A stretch of DNA of 64,000 bases from Clavaria fumosa (lineage: Eukaryota > Basidiomycota > Agaricomycetes > Agaricales > Clavariaceae). The notes below the pieces were generated by a model that was given only the letters and a program-made list of their open reading frames with translations, was not told where the DNA came from and did no database searches. The translations under genes and the position numbers were made by a program. Positions 10,738 through 21,643 of the stretch are shown here, one piece after another. The stretch is taken from contig OX637803.1 of the NCBI GenBank assembly GCA_951802425.1, positions 186,001-250,000 on the forward strand, read 5' to 3'. Positions within the stretch are counted from its first letter, which is position 1. Each line of letters begins with the position of its first letter.

Positions 10738-12205
10738 ATGATTGTTCAACTTGTTCTCCTCAACCTTCCTCGACAAGAGCTGCACTCAAAAAAAATGGTC
10801 TGGGTACTAGATGTCTATCAACCTATTTTATCCCATGGATATGATAAATGGCTTCAGGCAAAGGGGAAGGAGAGGCTGGATAGAGTAGATAAAACTGCAA
10901 GGCGCCTGCAGCAAGCATATAGCAAACTTGTGGTGAAAGGCAAGGCAGTCCCGCCATTGCCAGCAGACCTCAATAAAGTATATCCCATCTTATCAGAGTT
11001 TGACCATGCTGACTTTGCAATCCATAGGCTGTCCAAAACTGGTTCAAAAATACTCGGTCCAAGGGAAACCCCATCAAACAGCAATCAGATCCTCGAGATG
11101 CCAAGGGATTGGACCAAGCAAATGGAGGGGTTGATGAAGGAGAGAATGAGGCTGATGTAGGGAAGTCTATGTGGGGGAAGAAATGGAACAAAAGGACCGT
11201 TATTGGGCAGTTGTACAAAGACAGAGTTCAGCAGGAACAGGAGCGGCTTATTGGGGAGGGTCTCACCCCCTTTGCAGCATATCAGCCTGCACTTACAAAG
11301 GTCTTGGAAGGTCTTAGTGAGGCTGACCGAGAAAATTGTGCTGAACAAGCCAATAAATGGAATACTGGCTCATGGCCAAGGGAATTGCAGATCAAGTACA
11401 TTCAACTACTATCACAAATATATCTTCATACTAATGTAACACTAGGAAAGCAGAAAAAGATTTGTTTGGAGCTGTAAATTCCTTTATAAATGACATGCAC
11501 TGCAAAATGGGCATCCGGCTTGTCATGTTCACGTCATACCTGAATGAGGAGGATGAAGCTGTTTGCTCAAAGTGAGAGAGCAATTGCAGTGTCTACAGTA
11601 ACTTTGGATTCCCAAGTTCAAAACAAAGGATAATGATCGCCGATTTATGTCTGAATACAAAGACTGGAAAAAAGGCAATATATGGGAGAATTGGTGTCGG
11701 TATGGGGCATCCTTTGCAGCCGGTTAGTGCAACAATTGTGTCCTTTTGATCATGCTCCCATTTCTGGCAAAAGAAAATGATGGAGATGATAACAATGAGA
11801 AGAAGGCATGGGCAACACTTACATTTGACAACAACTACCCTGTACTACCTGAACAGCCACAGGGTGCCTCACTGCCTGACCTCAATCGGTTGATTCGTGA
11901 ATTTGTGAAGGCTGTTCACAGTATGAACACTTCTCCTGCCATAATTATTATTTGACTTACATTATTTTGAAGGGCTTGATTGCTGCACTTCGTCTGTTCC
12001 ATGGGCCAAATTGGTGGCAAACCCACATGAGTTTATTGAGCGAGGAATCCCTGCTGCTGGTGTACTCAAGGATCCATCCTATATGACAAAGTTGGATGCT
12101 GAAGGTGTATACGATTACTGGTTGGATTGCCAGAATCATGGAGAAATTCCGCTTCAATTCATAAAGCATGGCTGGCATGCAGAGCGAGGAGAGAGAGAAA
12201 AATAA
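10738..12205 (+). pseudogene. unrecognised repeated-family gene, broken exons
   Basis: Plus-strand pieces keep protein-like character. 10738-11157 contains WVLDVYQPILSHGYDKWLQ. 11109-11474 contains KWNKRTVIGQLYKDRVQQE and LTPFAAYQPALTKVL. About 11480-11570 contains KMGIRLVMFTSYLNEEDEAV. 11746-11955 contains PVLPEQPQGASLPDLNRLI. 12011-12205 contains PHEFIERGIPAAGVL and DPSYMTKLDAEGVYDYW. Stops and frame changes separate them. I do not recognise a named domain. The layout resembles the mobile, multi-copy hypothetical genes found in mushroom genomes. No function is proposed. Confidence 0.5.
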
Positions 12206-12249
12206 GGGGAAAGAAAAGTGTATAGGCGAGGGGATGCATTCATTAAGCT

Positions 12250-12376
12250 CGCCCGCTCCTGCTGAAGTCTCTCCCACTCCTGCTGAAGTCTCTCCCACTC
12301 CTGCTGAAGGCCCTCCCGCTCCTGCTGAAGGCTCTCCTGCTCTGGCTGAAGGCTCGCCTGCTGCTGCTGAAGACTG
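12250..12376 (+). repeat. 21-bp tandem repeat (PAPAE)n
   Basis: Six near-copies of a 21-bp unit around CTGCTGAAGTCTCTCCCACT. All three frames stay open, giving PxPAEvS repeats on + and coiled-coil-like QQExExLQ repeats on -. It probably interrupted or ended the preceding gene. Confidence 0.8.
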
Positions 12377-12560
12377 ACTTGCATATTTGTTGAAGCTCTC
12401 CACATATGAAGGATATACTCATGCTCTCAAACTCTTGGACTATGTGGTATGTCCCCCATTCTGTTCACGAATCAAGCCCTTATCCACACTCTCATAGCCA
12501 CACATTTCCCTGGCTTATATAATCACTGCTTCCTGGTGCCATTGGACATTCGACAAGCCA

Positions 12561-13079
12561 GTGCTCCCCAAGACATTTTACGCCAAGAGCGAACACCCTG
12601 ACAACCTGTATCACTTTGCTAGTTCCTTAAAAGGCCTTTTTGAGTCTGAAAATCCACCGAAGTCCCATGCTCATGTGGAGGAACTTCTGCTTGGACTGGG
12701 TTTAGCACTGAGAGATGTGCACTTCGTACTCTTTACAGAACCTGAAGACCTCTCTGGAAAGCTTCCATCATACTTGCAGGACATTGACCTTGCTGCATGG
12801 GATGTCTTGACTGCAACAGCAGATTATCTGGCTGCAGTAATTGAGAGGTGAGCCTGTTGCATCAATTTCTTCCACCATGCTCATGTCTCAATTATATTAA
12901 GGCATTATCGCAAGCCCAAGCCAGCTAAGCCAGCATCTGCTAAGACTTACATGACCAGTCTCCTGCCAAATATGATGCAGAGGTTATCGAATGAGGTTGG
13001 TTTGGGATTTGAGGATTCAGAGAAGCTGGGAGCAGACTGGAGAGCCTTATGTGAGACTTGGATTGAAGCTGAATCTGCG
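12561..13079 (+). pseudogene. unrecognised coding remnant
   Basis: 12561-12848 encodes a 96-residue piece containing FYAKSEHPDNLYHFASSLKG and ALRDVHFVLFTEPEDL. A probable intron (GTGAGC at 12849, acceptor near 12900) leads to KTYMTSLLPNMMQRLSNEVG and DWRALCETWIEAES. The reading then stops abruptly at about 13079 where the Copia fragment begins. It may be the 3' part of the gene at 10.7-12.2 kb. Family not recognised. Confidence 0.45.
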
Positions 13080-13298
13080 GGCCATCTCTCGCTCAAACAT
13101 TTCCTCCTCTGCCACAGGGATTGCGGCCGCCGGGCGGACTGGTCTCGTCCTTCGCCCATCAAGATGGCCTTCGAGGTTGTGCGACGCGCACTCGAGCTCG
13201 ACACTATCCTGGAAGATAATCCAGTTGGATCCATCGGGCTTTAACTTCGGCAGGGAGAAGGTTTTCGAAAACTTGGTTTGGTTAGCGAGCGACATCAT
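13080..13298 (-). pseudogene. gag: Copia gag N-terminus
   Basis: The minus strand starts MMSLANQTKFSKTFSLPKLK and continues DGSNWIIFQDSVELECASH, the usual start of Copia gag, where the Lx.L.G.NW..W segment opens the protein. Only about 70 codons remain before the join to 13079. It lies just downstream of the LTR at 13351-13674 in the same orientation. Confidence 0.75.
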
Positions 13299-13350
13299 GA
13301 AGTGAGTGTGGTTAGTCCCTATAGGCGGGTCTCATAATCTAATGTGAACA

Positions 13351-13674
13351 CCGGGTTAGCTCTCAAGCGACGCGAGTCATTTGGTTTATTAAAAGGAAAG
13401 TACCTAATGCGAACACCGGGTTAGCTACGGTGTTCAGCTAGTCAGTAAGTAGGTATAAGGATTGGAAATGATATGTCGTACCTCTCAAGCGACGCGAGTC
13501 GTTGAGAGGGCGTGAAGGCTATGCTACAAGACTATATAATGGATGGGAGCCGAAGAGAAGACTGCGTTAGGCTAATAAGCGATGAAGGGAAGAATGCTCA
13601 GGTGCGGAAGCAAACACGCGAGGGCGGGCCGTTACGCAAGGCGCAGTAACGGGCGGCGGTTTGAATCTCCAACA
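13351..13674 (-). repeat. Copia LTR (5' LTR of the gag fragment)
   Basis: On the minus strand it starts TGTTGGAGATTC at 13674, has a TATATA box near 13530, and ends around GGTGTTCACA. It contains two copies of AACACCGGGTTAGCT and two of CTCAAGCGACGCGAGTC, an internal duplication of about 100 bp. LINE ORF1 sequence begins immediately at 13675, so the element inserted into or recombined with the LINE. The inner end is approximate. Confidence 0.7.
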
Positions 13675-14501
13675 AACATCTCAACAGTGAAGCTGCTACC
13701 AATGCAATCAACCAAAAATTCAACCAATCAGAAGACACCAAAGGAAAGGTAACTGCACTAGCGACTGAGGGACGCCCCAACGGTAACTATATCGTTACTA
13801 TATCCGCCCTATCTTGCCCTCTACTTGTGGAGAAACACAAAAACCTCATCACTGAAGCAGTAGCTAGTGGTTTCCCCCACACAATCGTAACAAGGGATCA
13901 ACCGTGGGCAAAGGTAGTCCTCCACAACATACCAAGGCAAGATAACAACAAGGTCCCACACACGCTGGCAAGCCTACTAGATGCCATCCGAGTCAACCCA
14001 ATCCTCCAAGGAGTCCACATCACACAACCTCCCAACTGGATCCAGCCAGAAGAAGCCCTAGCAGGCAAAGAAGCTTCGGCGGTATCGTTTGCTTTCATAG
14101 ACCTCCCTAACTCCATCCTTCCCAGACTAATGACCAAGCCTTTCTACATGTACGACACTACAGTAAACGTCGATCGATGGAAAGAAAAAGTGAAGCAGAC
14201 CCAATGCCGCAAATGCTGGAGACTCAACCACAACATCAAATTCTGCTCATCCATACTCCAGAGATGCAGGAAGTGTGAAAAACCTGGACCAGAAGAACAG
14301 CATGACCAACACTGCAAGATCTGCCTCAAGTCCTCCGAACCAACCGTCCCATGCCAACATCTTTGCTGCCCCAACTGCCACCAAAACAACCACTGTGCGG
14401 ACGACCCCAAATGCCCCAAAATAAGAGAAAAAACCAATAAGAATGCGAAGCCCTCAAATACACAATCCAAACCACACAACTCAAGAGAACACATGTCATG
14501 A
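13675..14501 (+). pseudogene. LINE-2 ORF1 (zinc-knuckle protein), 5' truncated
   Basis: The frame reads NSEAATNAINQKFNQSEDTK through PWAKVVLHNIPRQ to a cysteine-rich end with CRKCWRLNHNIKFC, CRKCEKPG, CKICLKSSE and CPNCHQNNHCADDPKC. Zinc knuckles of this kind end the ORF1 of Tad-like LINEs and bind RNA. It overlaps the ORF2 start by a few bases at 14498-14501. The 5' end is lost to the Copia LTR. This LINE differs in sequence from the one at 53.6 kb. Confidence 0.85.
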
Positions 14502-15295
14502 ATGACCCCAAAACAGTAATCTCTGTTCTCTGTAACAACATACACCAATCCAACCACATTACTCACACAATCCTACAATCCCAAGCTAGCCCAAACTCAA
14601 ACACAGAAATCGTCATCATCACTGAACCCTGGATCAGCACCATTTGTGCTCAAACTCAAGAAAAAGGTACAGTTAACCACCCAGACTGGAAATGCATCAC
14701 CCCCACAAACATTCAAGAAGCTGACGTCGTCATCTACTACCGAAAAAACTCAAGATTCAGAGTCACCCCCCTACATCACTACGAGACATCTGCTAAACAC
14801 ACTCTACCCATCCAGATCTCTATAGGCAAGAATTTCCTGATTACTCTAATTGCCATATACAACTCCCCCTCCACCTTTGCTGCAACCACACTACTACAGA
14901 ATACCGAAATGCCAGAAGAGCCAACAATCCTATGCGGAGACTTCAACCTTCATTCTCCTGACTGGGACAACACGGTCAAACGAGCAGACCACTGAACTGA
15001 CATTTTCCAGGACTGGCTCGACAGCAACAAATTCAGAGTCCTTAATGACCCAGACAAGCCTACCTATCATGGCCACAAGTTCCAATATGCCAAAGTAGGC
15101 AACTTAGTCATCGTGAACCTGGGCATCTTTGAAAACTATGACATCAGCCCCATACAAGTATTAGACGAAAAACACTTTTCCTCTGACCACTATCCGATCA
15201 CCTTTGACATATACACATTCACAGAAACACAAAATACCAAATCCCACCATCCTCTAACCGAAAAACTCAAAGAAAAATGGATGACGAACATCGAA
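14498..15295 (+). pseudogene. LINE-2 ORF2, AP-endonuclease domain
   Basis: Begins at 14498 and reads through an apurinic-endonuclease fold with IITEPWIS, CGDFNLHSPDWD and a C-terminal SSDHYPI box, the nicking domain that primes LINE insertion. One TGA lies at about 14993, after KRADH. The frame continues to MTNIE at 15295, where the trinucleotide element is inserted, and resumes at 18289. Confidence 0.85.
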
Positions 15296-15479
15296 CATCA
15301 GCAAAACGTCAAACTACTTAATCCAACTTAAACTGCTCTTAAACTGTCTTAAACAGCAGATTAAGACATTTTCAGACATTTTTGATTAAGGCAACATGAC
15401 TTAGATTAAGACTATTCGAGTTATGGATTTTACTTAAACTTGCCTTAAAATCAGTCTTAATTACCTTAATTTTGACTAC

Positions 15480-15855
15480 CCTGCCACTGCTGCTGCTGCT
15501 GCCGCCGCTGGTTGCTGCCACCGCTGCTGGTGGTGCCGCCGCTGCCGCTGGTTGCTGCCGCCACTGCCGCCACCGCTGTTGCTGTTGGTGGTGCCGCCGC
15601 TGTTGCTATTGCTGCTGCTGCTGCCGCCGCCGCCAGTGCCGTTGGTCGTGCCGCCGCCGCTGCTGCTGCTGCTGGTGCCGCCGCCGCTGCTGCTGCTGCT
15701 GGTGCCGCCGCCGCTGCTGCTGCTGCTGGTGCCACCGCCGCTGCTGCTGCTGCTGGTGCTGCCGCCGCTGCTGCTGCTGCTGGTGCCGCCGCCACTGCTG
15801 CTGCTGCTGGTGCCGCCACTGCTGCTGCTGCTGCTGGTGCCGCCGCCGCCCAACA
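15480..15855. repeat. trinucleotide array (GCC/GCT)n
   Basis: Near-continuous GCTGCTGCTGCTGGTGCCGCC repeats of about 33 bp. Long Ala, Leu, Ser-Gly and Gln-Arg frames on both strands are artefacts of the triplet repeat. Confidence 0.92.
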
Positions 15856-15860
15856 GTCCC

Positions 15861-16760
15861 TGTAGCCCCATTGTAATGTATCCAGTAAATTCCACCTGGA
15901 CACGTTACGATGTTGCCTCCCACTTTTCACACTGAGAGTGCATTGTAATGCTACTGCCCTCTAGCCTCTAGCTTGAGATGGCATTATAATGCCCATGTCA
16001 TTAAAGGCCCTGAGACCATTATAATGCCCATGTCCTTAAAGGCTTTGTGAGGCCATTATAATGCCTATGTCATTGAAGGCTTTGTGAGGCCATTATAATG
16101 CCCATGTCATTAAAGGCCCTGAGGCCATTACAATGCACACCCTCTGGCACAATGACATTACAGTAAGCTAGCTTGAGATGGCATTATAATAAGCTCAAAC
16201 AAAGACAAATATTCATCATAAGCTCAAACACAGACAAACATTTATCATAAGCTCAAACACAGACAAACATTCATCAAATGCCTCTATATTGAAATTCAGC
16301 TTATATAAACATCAAAATATGGCCTCAAATTAAAACAATATATAAGATTCAATTACCATAGTAGGCTGGGGCTTGAGCTGGGCTGGGCTTATAAGCTCAA
16401 ACATAGACAAACATTCATCAAATATTACCATAGCAGGCTGGGGCTTGAGTTGGGCTGGGCTTTTCCACCATGTCAAGTATGAGGGTATTGTAATGTCATT
16501 GTGCCAGAGGGTGTGCATTGTAATGGCCTCAGGGCCTTTAATGACATGGGCATTATAACAGCCTCAGGGCCTTTAATGACATGAGCATTATAATGGCCTC
16601 AGGGCCTATAATGACATGGGCATTATAATGCCATCTCAAGCAAGAGGCATTTATAGGTGACAGGCAGTGGCATTATAATGCACTCTTAGTGTGTAAAGTG
16701 GGAGGAAACATCGTAACACATCTGGGTGGAATTTACTGGATACATTACAATGGGGCTACA
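15861..16760. mobile_element. 900-bp fold-back element
   Basis: The outer arms TGTAGCCCCATTGTAATGTA and their reverse complement at 16741-16760 continue inwards for a few hundred bases: TCCAGTAAATTCCACC, GTGCATTGTAATG, and repeated CATTATAATGCCCATGTCAT units. The centre near 16200-16440 repeats AAGCTCAAACACAGACAAAC. Both sides are trinucleotide array, so this is a nested insertion or an inverted duplication. No coding capacity. Confidence 0.75.
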
Positions 16761-16764
16761 TGGA

Positions 16765-17445
16765 TGCCTCCGCCGCCGCCGCCGCTGGTTGCTGTTGGTG
16801 GTGCCGCAGCCGCCGCCGCCGCCGGTGCTGTTGGTGGTGCCGCTGCCGCTGTTGTTGGCAGTGCTGCCGCCGCCGCCGCTGGTTGCTGTTGGTGGTGCCG
16901 CAGCCGCCGCCGCTGCTGCTGCTGGTGCCGCCGCTGGTTGCTGCCGTCGCTGCTGCCGCCGCCGCCGCCGCTGTTGCTGTTGGTGGTGCCGCTGCCGCCG
17001 CTGTTGCTATTGCTGCCACCGCCGCCGCCGCTGTTGTTGGCAGTGCCGCCGCCGCCGCCGCTGGTTGCTGTTGGTGGTGCCGCCGCCACCGCTGGTTGCT
17101 GCCGTCGTCGCCGCCACTGTTGCTGTTGGTGGTGACGCCGCCGCCGCCGCCGCTGCTGCTGGTGGTGCCGCCGCTGGTTGCTGCCGCCGCCGCCGCCGCT
17201 GTTGGTCGTGCCGCCGCTGCTGTTGCTGCCGCCACCGCCGCTGTTGCTGTTGCTGCCGCCACCGCCGCTGTTGCTGTTGCTGCCGCTGCTGCTGCTGGTG
17301 GTGCCGCCGCTGGTTGCTGTTGGTGGTGCCGCCGCCGCCGCCACCGCTGTTGCTATTGCTGCCGCCGCCGCTGCTGCTGCTGGTGGTGGTGGTGCTGGTC
17401 GCAATCACCGCCGCCACTTGCTGCTAGTCGCTGCCGCCGCTCGCC
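16765..17445. repeat. trinucleotide array (GCC)n with CTGTTG units
   Basis: GCCGCCGCTGGTTGCTGTTGGTGGTGCCGC-like units, about 680 bp. Same composition and strand as 15480-15855. No gene. Confidence 0.92.
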
Positions 17446-17588
17446 GCTGGGTGCTGCAGCCGCCTTCAAGCAGTTCAGGTGTGGTGGGGAGCGAGCGCGA
17501 CCAAACATCGAGACGGTGGAGGGTTGGGCAGCGAGAGAGGATGGGGAAGAGAGAGGGAGTTTTGGACTTAGTGTGGCAACGAGCAAGT

Positions 17589-17656
17589 GTCGGACTTCAA
17601 AAAAAGATCAACATGGGATCATGTGATCCCATGTTGAAATTTCTTTGAAGTCCGAC
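17589..17656. repeat. 68-bp palindrome with ATCATGTGAT core
   Basis: GTCGGACTTCAAA is matched by TTTGAAGTCCGAC. Between them, CAACATGGGATCA faces TGATCCCATGTTG, with only 7-bp unpaired stretches between the stems. It would extrude as a strong hairpin. Confidence 0.9.
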
Positions 17657-17689
17657 GCGCCTCAGCCCCTTGTCTTGTTCTACCCGTCA

Positions 17690-18145
17690 GCAGCAACAAC
17701 GACAGACGACAACCACGGCGGCGGTGGCTAGCAGTCATGGTGGCAGTGACCAGCAGGCAGCAATGGCGGCAGCGCTAGCAGCGAGGGCGGCGGCAGCAAG
17801 CGGCGGTGGCGGCAGCAAGTGGCAGTGGCGGCAGCATCCAGCAGCAGCGGCGGGTGGAAGCAACACCCAGCAGCGACCAGCAGCGGCGGGCGGCAGTGGC
17901 GGGCGGCAGCAACACCCAACGATCAGCAGCGGCGGGCGGCAGGCGGCGGTGGCGGCAAGTAGCAGCGGCGGGCAGCAGCGGCGGGCAGCAGCGGTGGCGG
18001 GCAGCAGCGGTGGGCAGCAGCAGTGGCGGGCAGCAGCGGCGGGCAGCAGCAGTGGCGGCAGGCGGCAGCGGCGGGCGGCAGCAGTGGCGGTGGGCTGCAG
18101 CGGCAGTGGCGACGGCAGTGGCAGCGGTGTGGCAGCAGAGGTACA
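17690..18145. repeat. trinucleotide array (GGC/AGC)n, opposite strand bias
   Basis: GGCGGGCAGCAGCGG-type units, the complement composition of the two arrays to the left. The strand bias flips across the 68-bp palindrome. Confidence 0.88.
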
Positions 18146-18286
18146 ACTTACAACTACTTAGTACGACTTAATAAAATGTGAACTAAGACAAGATTAAGGC
18201 GAGTGGTGTGACTTAGGTAACTTAATCAGCTTATTTTGAGAATAAGTGTAATAAGTCACCCTAAGTGATTTGACATTTTGCTGATG

Positions 18287-19203
18287 AACCAACACTATCA
18301 CACCTACTCACCCTAGCATCTTCCTCAGCCACACCACAACTGCTCAATCACTTAAGTCAACAAATCATCGATGCCATCACCAACACAACCCAACTGATGA
18401 TGCCAGCTGCCTGCCAAAGTTCGATACATGCGAAGCATTGGTGGAACGAAGAACTATCAAAGACCATTACAAAACTCCGTAACCTCAGCGAAGTAATCAA
18501 AATATCACAGAACCCAATACTGATCAAGCAATACCAGCATACCCAGGCAGCATTTCGTGGCAAGGTAAGACATGCCAAGAGAACATGGGCCACCAAGTGA
18601 CTAGAAGGCACCACTTCGAAAACGGTATGGGAATTCACCAAATGGTACAAACATAATGGAAAATGCTACTGCCCACTCTACACAAGCCCATCAAACATAC
18701 CCACCCCCTCAGACCAAGAATGAGCAAACATATTTGCACAACAACTTTTTCCTGCTCCTCCTACGGTTCAACAATACTCACCCACTGACAAACAATGCCC
18801 AGAACGAACATTCAACCCACTAATCCTCTCTGAACTAGAACATGCAATAAGACACCAAAGGAAAGATACTGCCCCAGGCCCATCGGGAATCAACTACACA
18901 GCGATCAAATGGACTTGGGAGACAGCCCCAGATCTCTTATTTTTCCTTTACTCGAAATGCATAGAGATCAGTCACTACCCAACACCCTTCAAGAAATCTA
19001 ACATGTCAGTCATACCCAGAAAGACTACAGCCTACCATCAGCCTATCAACCAATACAACTAATAGAATGCCTGGGTAAGATTCTCGACAAAATTATTGCA
19101 AAACGAGTATAGTATGAGGTTGCCGAACACGACCTGGTCTCACACTATCAATTTGGAGGATGCATACACTCATTGACCATTGATGCAGGACTAGCTTTCA
19201 CAC
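18287..19203 (+). pseudogene. LINE-2 ORF2, linker and start of reverse transcriptase
   Basis: Resumes the frame cut at 15295. It passes HAKHWWNEELSKTITKLRNL, typical of the linker before Tad/Jockey-type RT, and reaches RHQRKDTAPGPSGINYTAIK and, after a frameshift, AYQPIQLIECLGKILDKIIA and YQFGG, RT motifs before the FADD box. Several stops are present. The RT is cut at 19203 by a hAT-type MITE, so the polymerase active site is absent. Confidence 0.85.
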
Positions 19204-19206
19204 AGG

Positions 19207-19340
19207 TAGTGCTGTGCAAGGCCCGGCTGCCGAGCCCTGGGAGCCCAAGCCAAGCTGGGCCATTGATGCAGGCTTGTGGGGCTCAAGGGCCCGGCTCAAG
19301 CTACAAAAAGCCTGAGCCAAGCCATCAAGCCCTGGCTTGA
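19207..19340 (+). mobile_element. hAT-type MITE, terminal TAGTGCTG
   Basis: Starts TAGTGCTGTGCAAGGCCCGG and has CCAAGCCAAGCTGGGCC subterminal repeats. It truncates the LINE-2 RT. The LINE does not resume on the far side, so more was lost than a simple insertion explains. Confidence 0.65.
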
Positions 19341-19948
19341 AATGATGACACATCAGTCCTGTACATTCTTCAGCCACCATCAAAACTAGGCAACAAACAC
19401 CGTTCCGTCAGCGCTGCCTCGCCCAAAACGGGTACTGACAGCATCAGGCAGGCTGCTTGATGCATCAAACTCAGCAGCACCATCCTTGTCATCCCATAGG
19501 GCAGCTATCGAGGCCAAGTGAGCTGAAGAAGTGACTCAGCAACACCATGCAATGACACCTTGTTCTGCAGGATCTGGCGGAGATCGGGCTTCAGATACAG
19601 TCTAGCTATCGTACTCTACATACTGTGCTCCACTGCGGTCCTCTTGCCCACGAGCCCTGATGCACGTGACCTACAGGTGACTTCTTTCCACTTCACATCT
19701 TTCTCAATCGTTTGCAATGACCTCGACCTCGGGCTCAGTCCAGGACTATCTCGCCAAGCAGCTCTTCATTGAGAAAAATGTAGTGAGTAAACACTCACCT
19801 CCTGAGCTTCACATCAGAAGAATGTCGAGCAATGAAATCTTGATCAGGTTACCTATCATTCTCTCAGCCACGCGTTTGGCATTCACATTAACGCAGCAAA
19901 GAAGTGAGCATACCGTGACAGCGACCTATCACCCACTTCCCAGCTGAC
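19341..19948. other. unassigned
   Basis: ORFs of 60-80 codons without family resemblance. This is host or older transposon sequence outside the left Plavaka-type element. Confidence 0.3.
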
Positions 19949-20090
19949 TGCATCAGGAAAAAGAACCCCCAGCAGTAGCTATCAGCATAGACTATGTAGA
20001 CTTCACAGACTGTATAGACTGCTGTAGCATATGTAGTGAGAAAAATAGTAATACATAGAAGGTATGGATTACTATATAGCATGCAATAGA

Positions 20091-20465
20091 CTGGGTAGCA
20101 TATTATGAGTGCATTGTAGTCACGGTAGTAGAGCCTATGTACTATGTTGAGCCTAGTAGCATATTATGAGTGCATTGTAGTCATGGTAGTAGAGCCTATG
20201 TACTATGTTGAACCTAGTAGCATATTATGAGTGCATTGTAGTCACGGTAGTAGAGCCTATGTACTATGTTGAGCCTAGTAGCATATTATGAGTGCATTGT
20301 AGTCACAGTAGTGGAGCCTATGTACTATGTTGAGCCTAGTAGCATATTATGAGTGCATAGTAGTAATAGTAGTAGAGCCTATGTACTATGTTGAGCCTAG
20401 TAGCATATTATGAGTGCATAGTAGTAATAGTAGTAGAGCCTATGTACTATGTTGAGCCTAGTAGC
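20091..20465. repeat. 60-bp satellite, about 6 copies
   Basis: Unit GCATATTATGAGTGCATTGT followed by AGTCACGGTAGTAGAGCCTA and TGTACTATGTTGAGCCTAGTA. The twin element carries about 14 copies of the same unit inverted at 33925-34790. Confidence 0.93.
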
Positions 20466-21005
20466 AACTAGTGATAGTGCTGTTGGGTAGGATAGTAAGC
20501 CTTTGTACTACATTGAATTATGTTGTCATGATTATGATATAATCAGGAGCTGAGTGGAGGTGAGGTGAATTCCAGTGCAAGGTTGAAGCAATAAACTCAT
20601 GAGTGTTTCAGCATGCTATAGATTAGGATTAAAATGAACAATTCATGATATTGTGCAGTATATGACAAGTACATAGAGTAGTCTCTTTTTGTTAGGATTG
20701 CTTACATAAGCCATCCCAAAGAGGAGTTGTGGAGAAACTGGGGAGGGTTGTTGGAAGGTCACATGACCTGTGGCTGGGGTCAGATTACATAATTGTAAGA
20801 TCACATGACCTGGAGCCTGGGCATGTCATGTGATCCAAGGGTCTGAGCATGGGAACACAGTATCTTTTCCTCTTTTGTACTCTTTCCCCCTTATGTTAGT
20901 ATTGTTGTTGTGACCTTACATTTAAGTTGTGTGAGACCCAGTCTGATACTTTTGGACTAAAATTGTTACAAAGATTTGTACTCCATAAATGAATGCATAT
21001 CAGTA

Positions 21006-21643
21006 CAGTCATCAATCAGTCATTGATACATATGGGTCATTGATACACTTTGTGAATTCTCAACTATCTGACCTTCTGGAGGGCTCAAATTACTGGCAAT
21101 CACTTTGCAATACTCATTGTTATGAATTCACTGGCTAGTTGACATAGTAAGCACTGTGATGTGGCCTCTGAAGTGTCCAAGGACACAAAACTGAAAAAGT
21201 CTGCCACATTTGGCAGAATGATGACTAATGTCACACCTCATTCAAGTATGATGACTAATCATGGCAAATCTTTATTTTTTAGCATGCATGATGGTGGGCC
21301 GAAGCAAATCAGAAATAAAGAAGACCCAGATAAACCAGGAAATAAAGGATAGCTTAATGGCTCATGCTGCCATGTCATGCAGTGTTATTGATGGGAGGTC
21401 CTAAAATGGGAACTATTGTGACTAATTGTTACTGTATCAATGACCCATCTGCTGTAAAAGCTGCTTCTGGGAGTGTTTATCATGGCTCATCCATTTCTTA
21501 CAACATCTTCCCCAAGAGAGTTGGGGAAAATATTCTTCATATGAGGGCACATCCTTCTGTCTATTTAGAATTTTGAAGTTGGTTAGTAATGAACATTAAT
21601 AAGCACTATAAATTTGACTGTATCAATGACTGATTGATGACTG
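21006..21643. mobile_element. 638-bp TA-flanked TIR element (Tc1/mariner-like MITE)
   Basis: The twin element shows the empty site (GCATATCAGTATACTTG in left-copy orientation, near 33366-33382). Here the TA is duplicated at 21004-21005 and 21644-21645 around terminal repeats CAGTCATCAATCAGTCATTG and their inverse. CAGT ends plus a TA duplication are the Tc1/mariner signature. No transposase is encoded. The short ORFs at 21161 and 21364 have no recognised match. Confidence 0.88.

Larger units (their letters stand above)
15296..18286. mobile_element. 2,991-bp TIR element carrying trinucleotide arrays
   Basis: Ends are CATCAGCAAAACGTCAAA and its inverse TTTGACATTTTGCTGATG, flanked by AA on both sides. 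A 4-bp GAAC reading with ATCAG ends is equally possible. Removing it restores the LINE frame exactly (MTNIE then PTLSHLLT). It contains no transposase, three GCC/GCT-type arrays, a 900-bp fold-back segment and a 68-bp palindrome. The ends resemble those of the MITE at 46907-47027 and the 400-bp repeat inside the twin elements, so it belongs to a CATCAG family, probably mobilised by a Plavaka/CACTA-like transposase. Confidence 0.8.

Noticed and set aside
15476..18171. Long open frames rich in Ala, Leu, Ser-Gly, Gln or Cys on both strands
   Set aside because: All frames stay open because the DNA is a triplet array; no start, splice or domain evidence.
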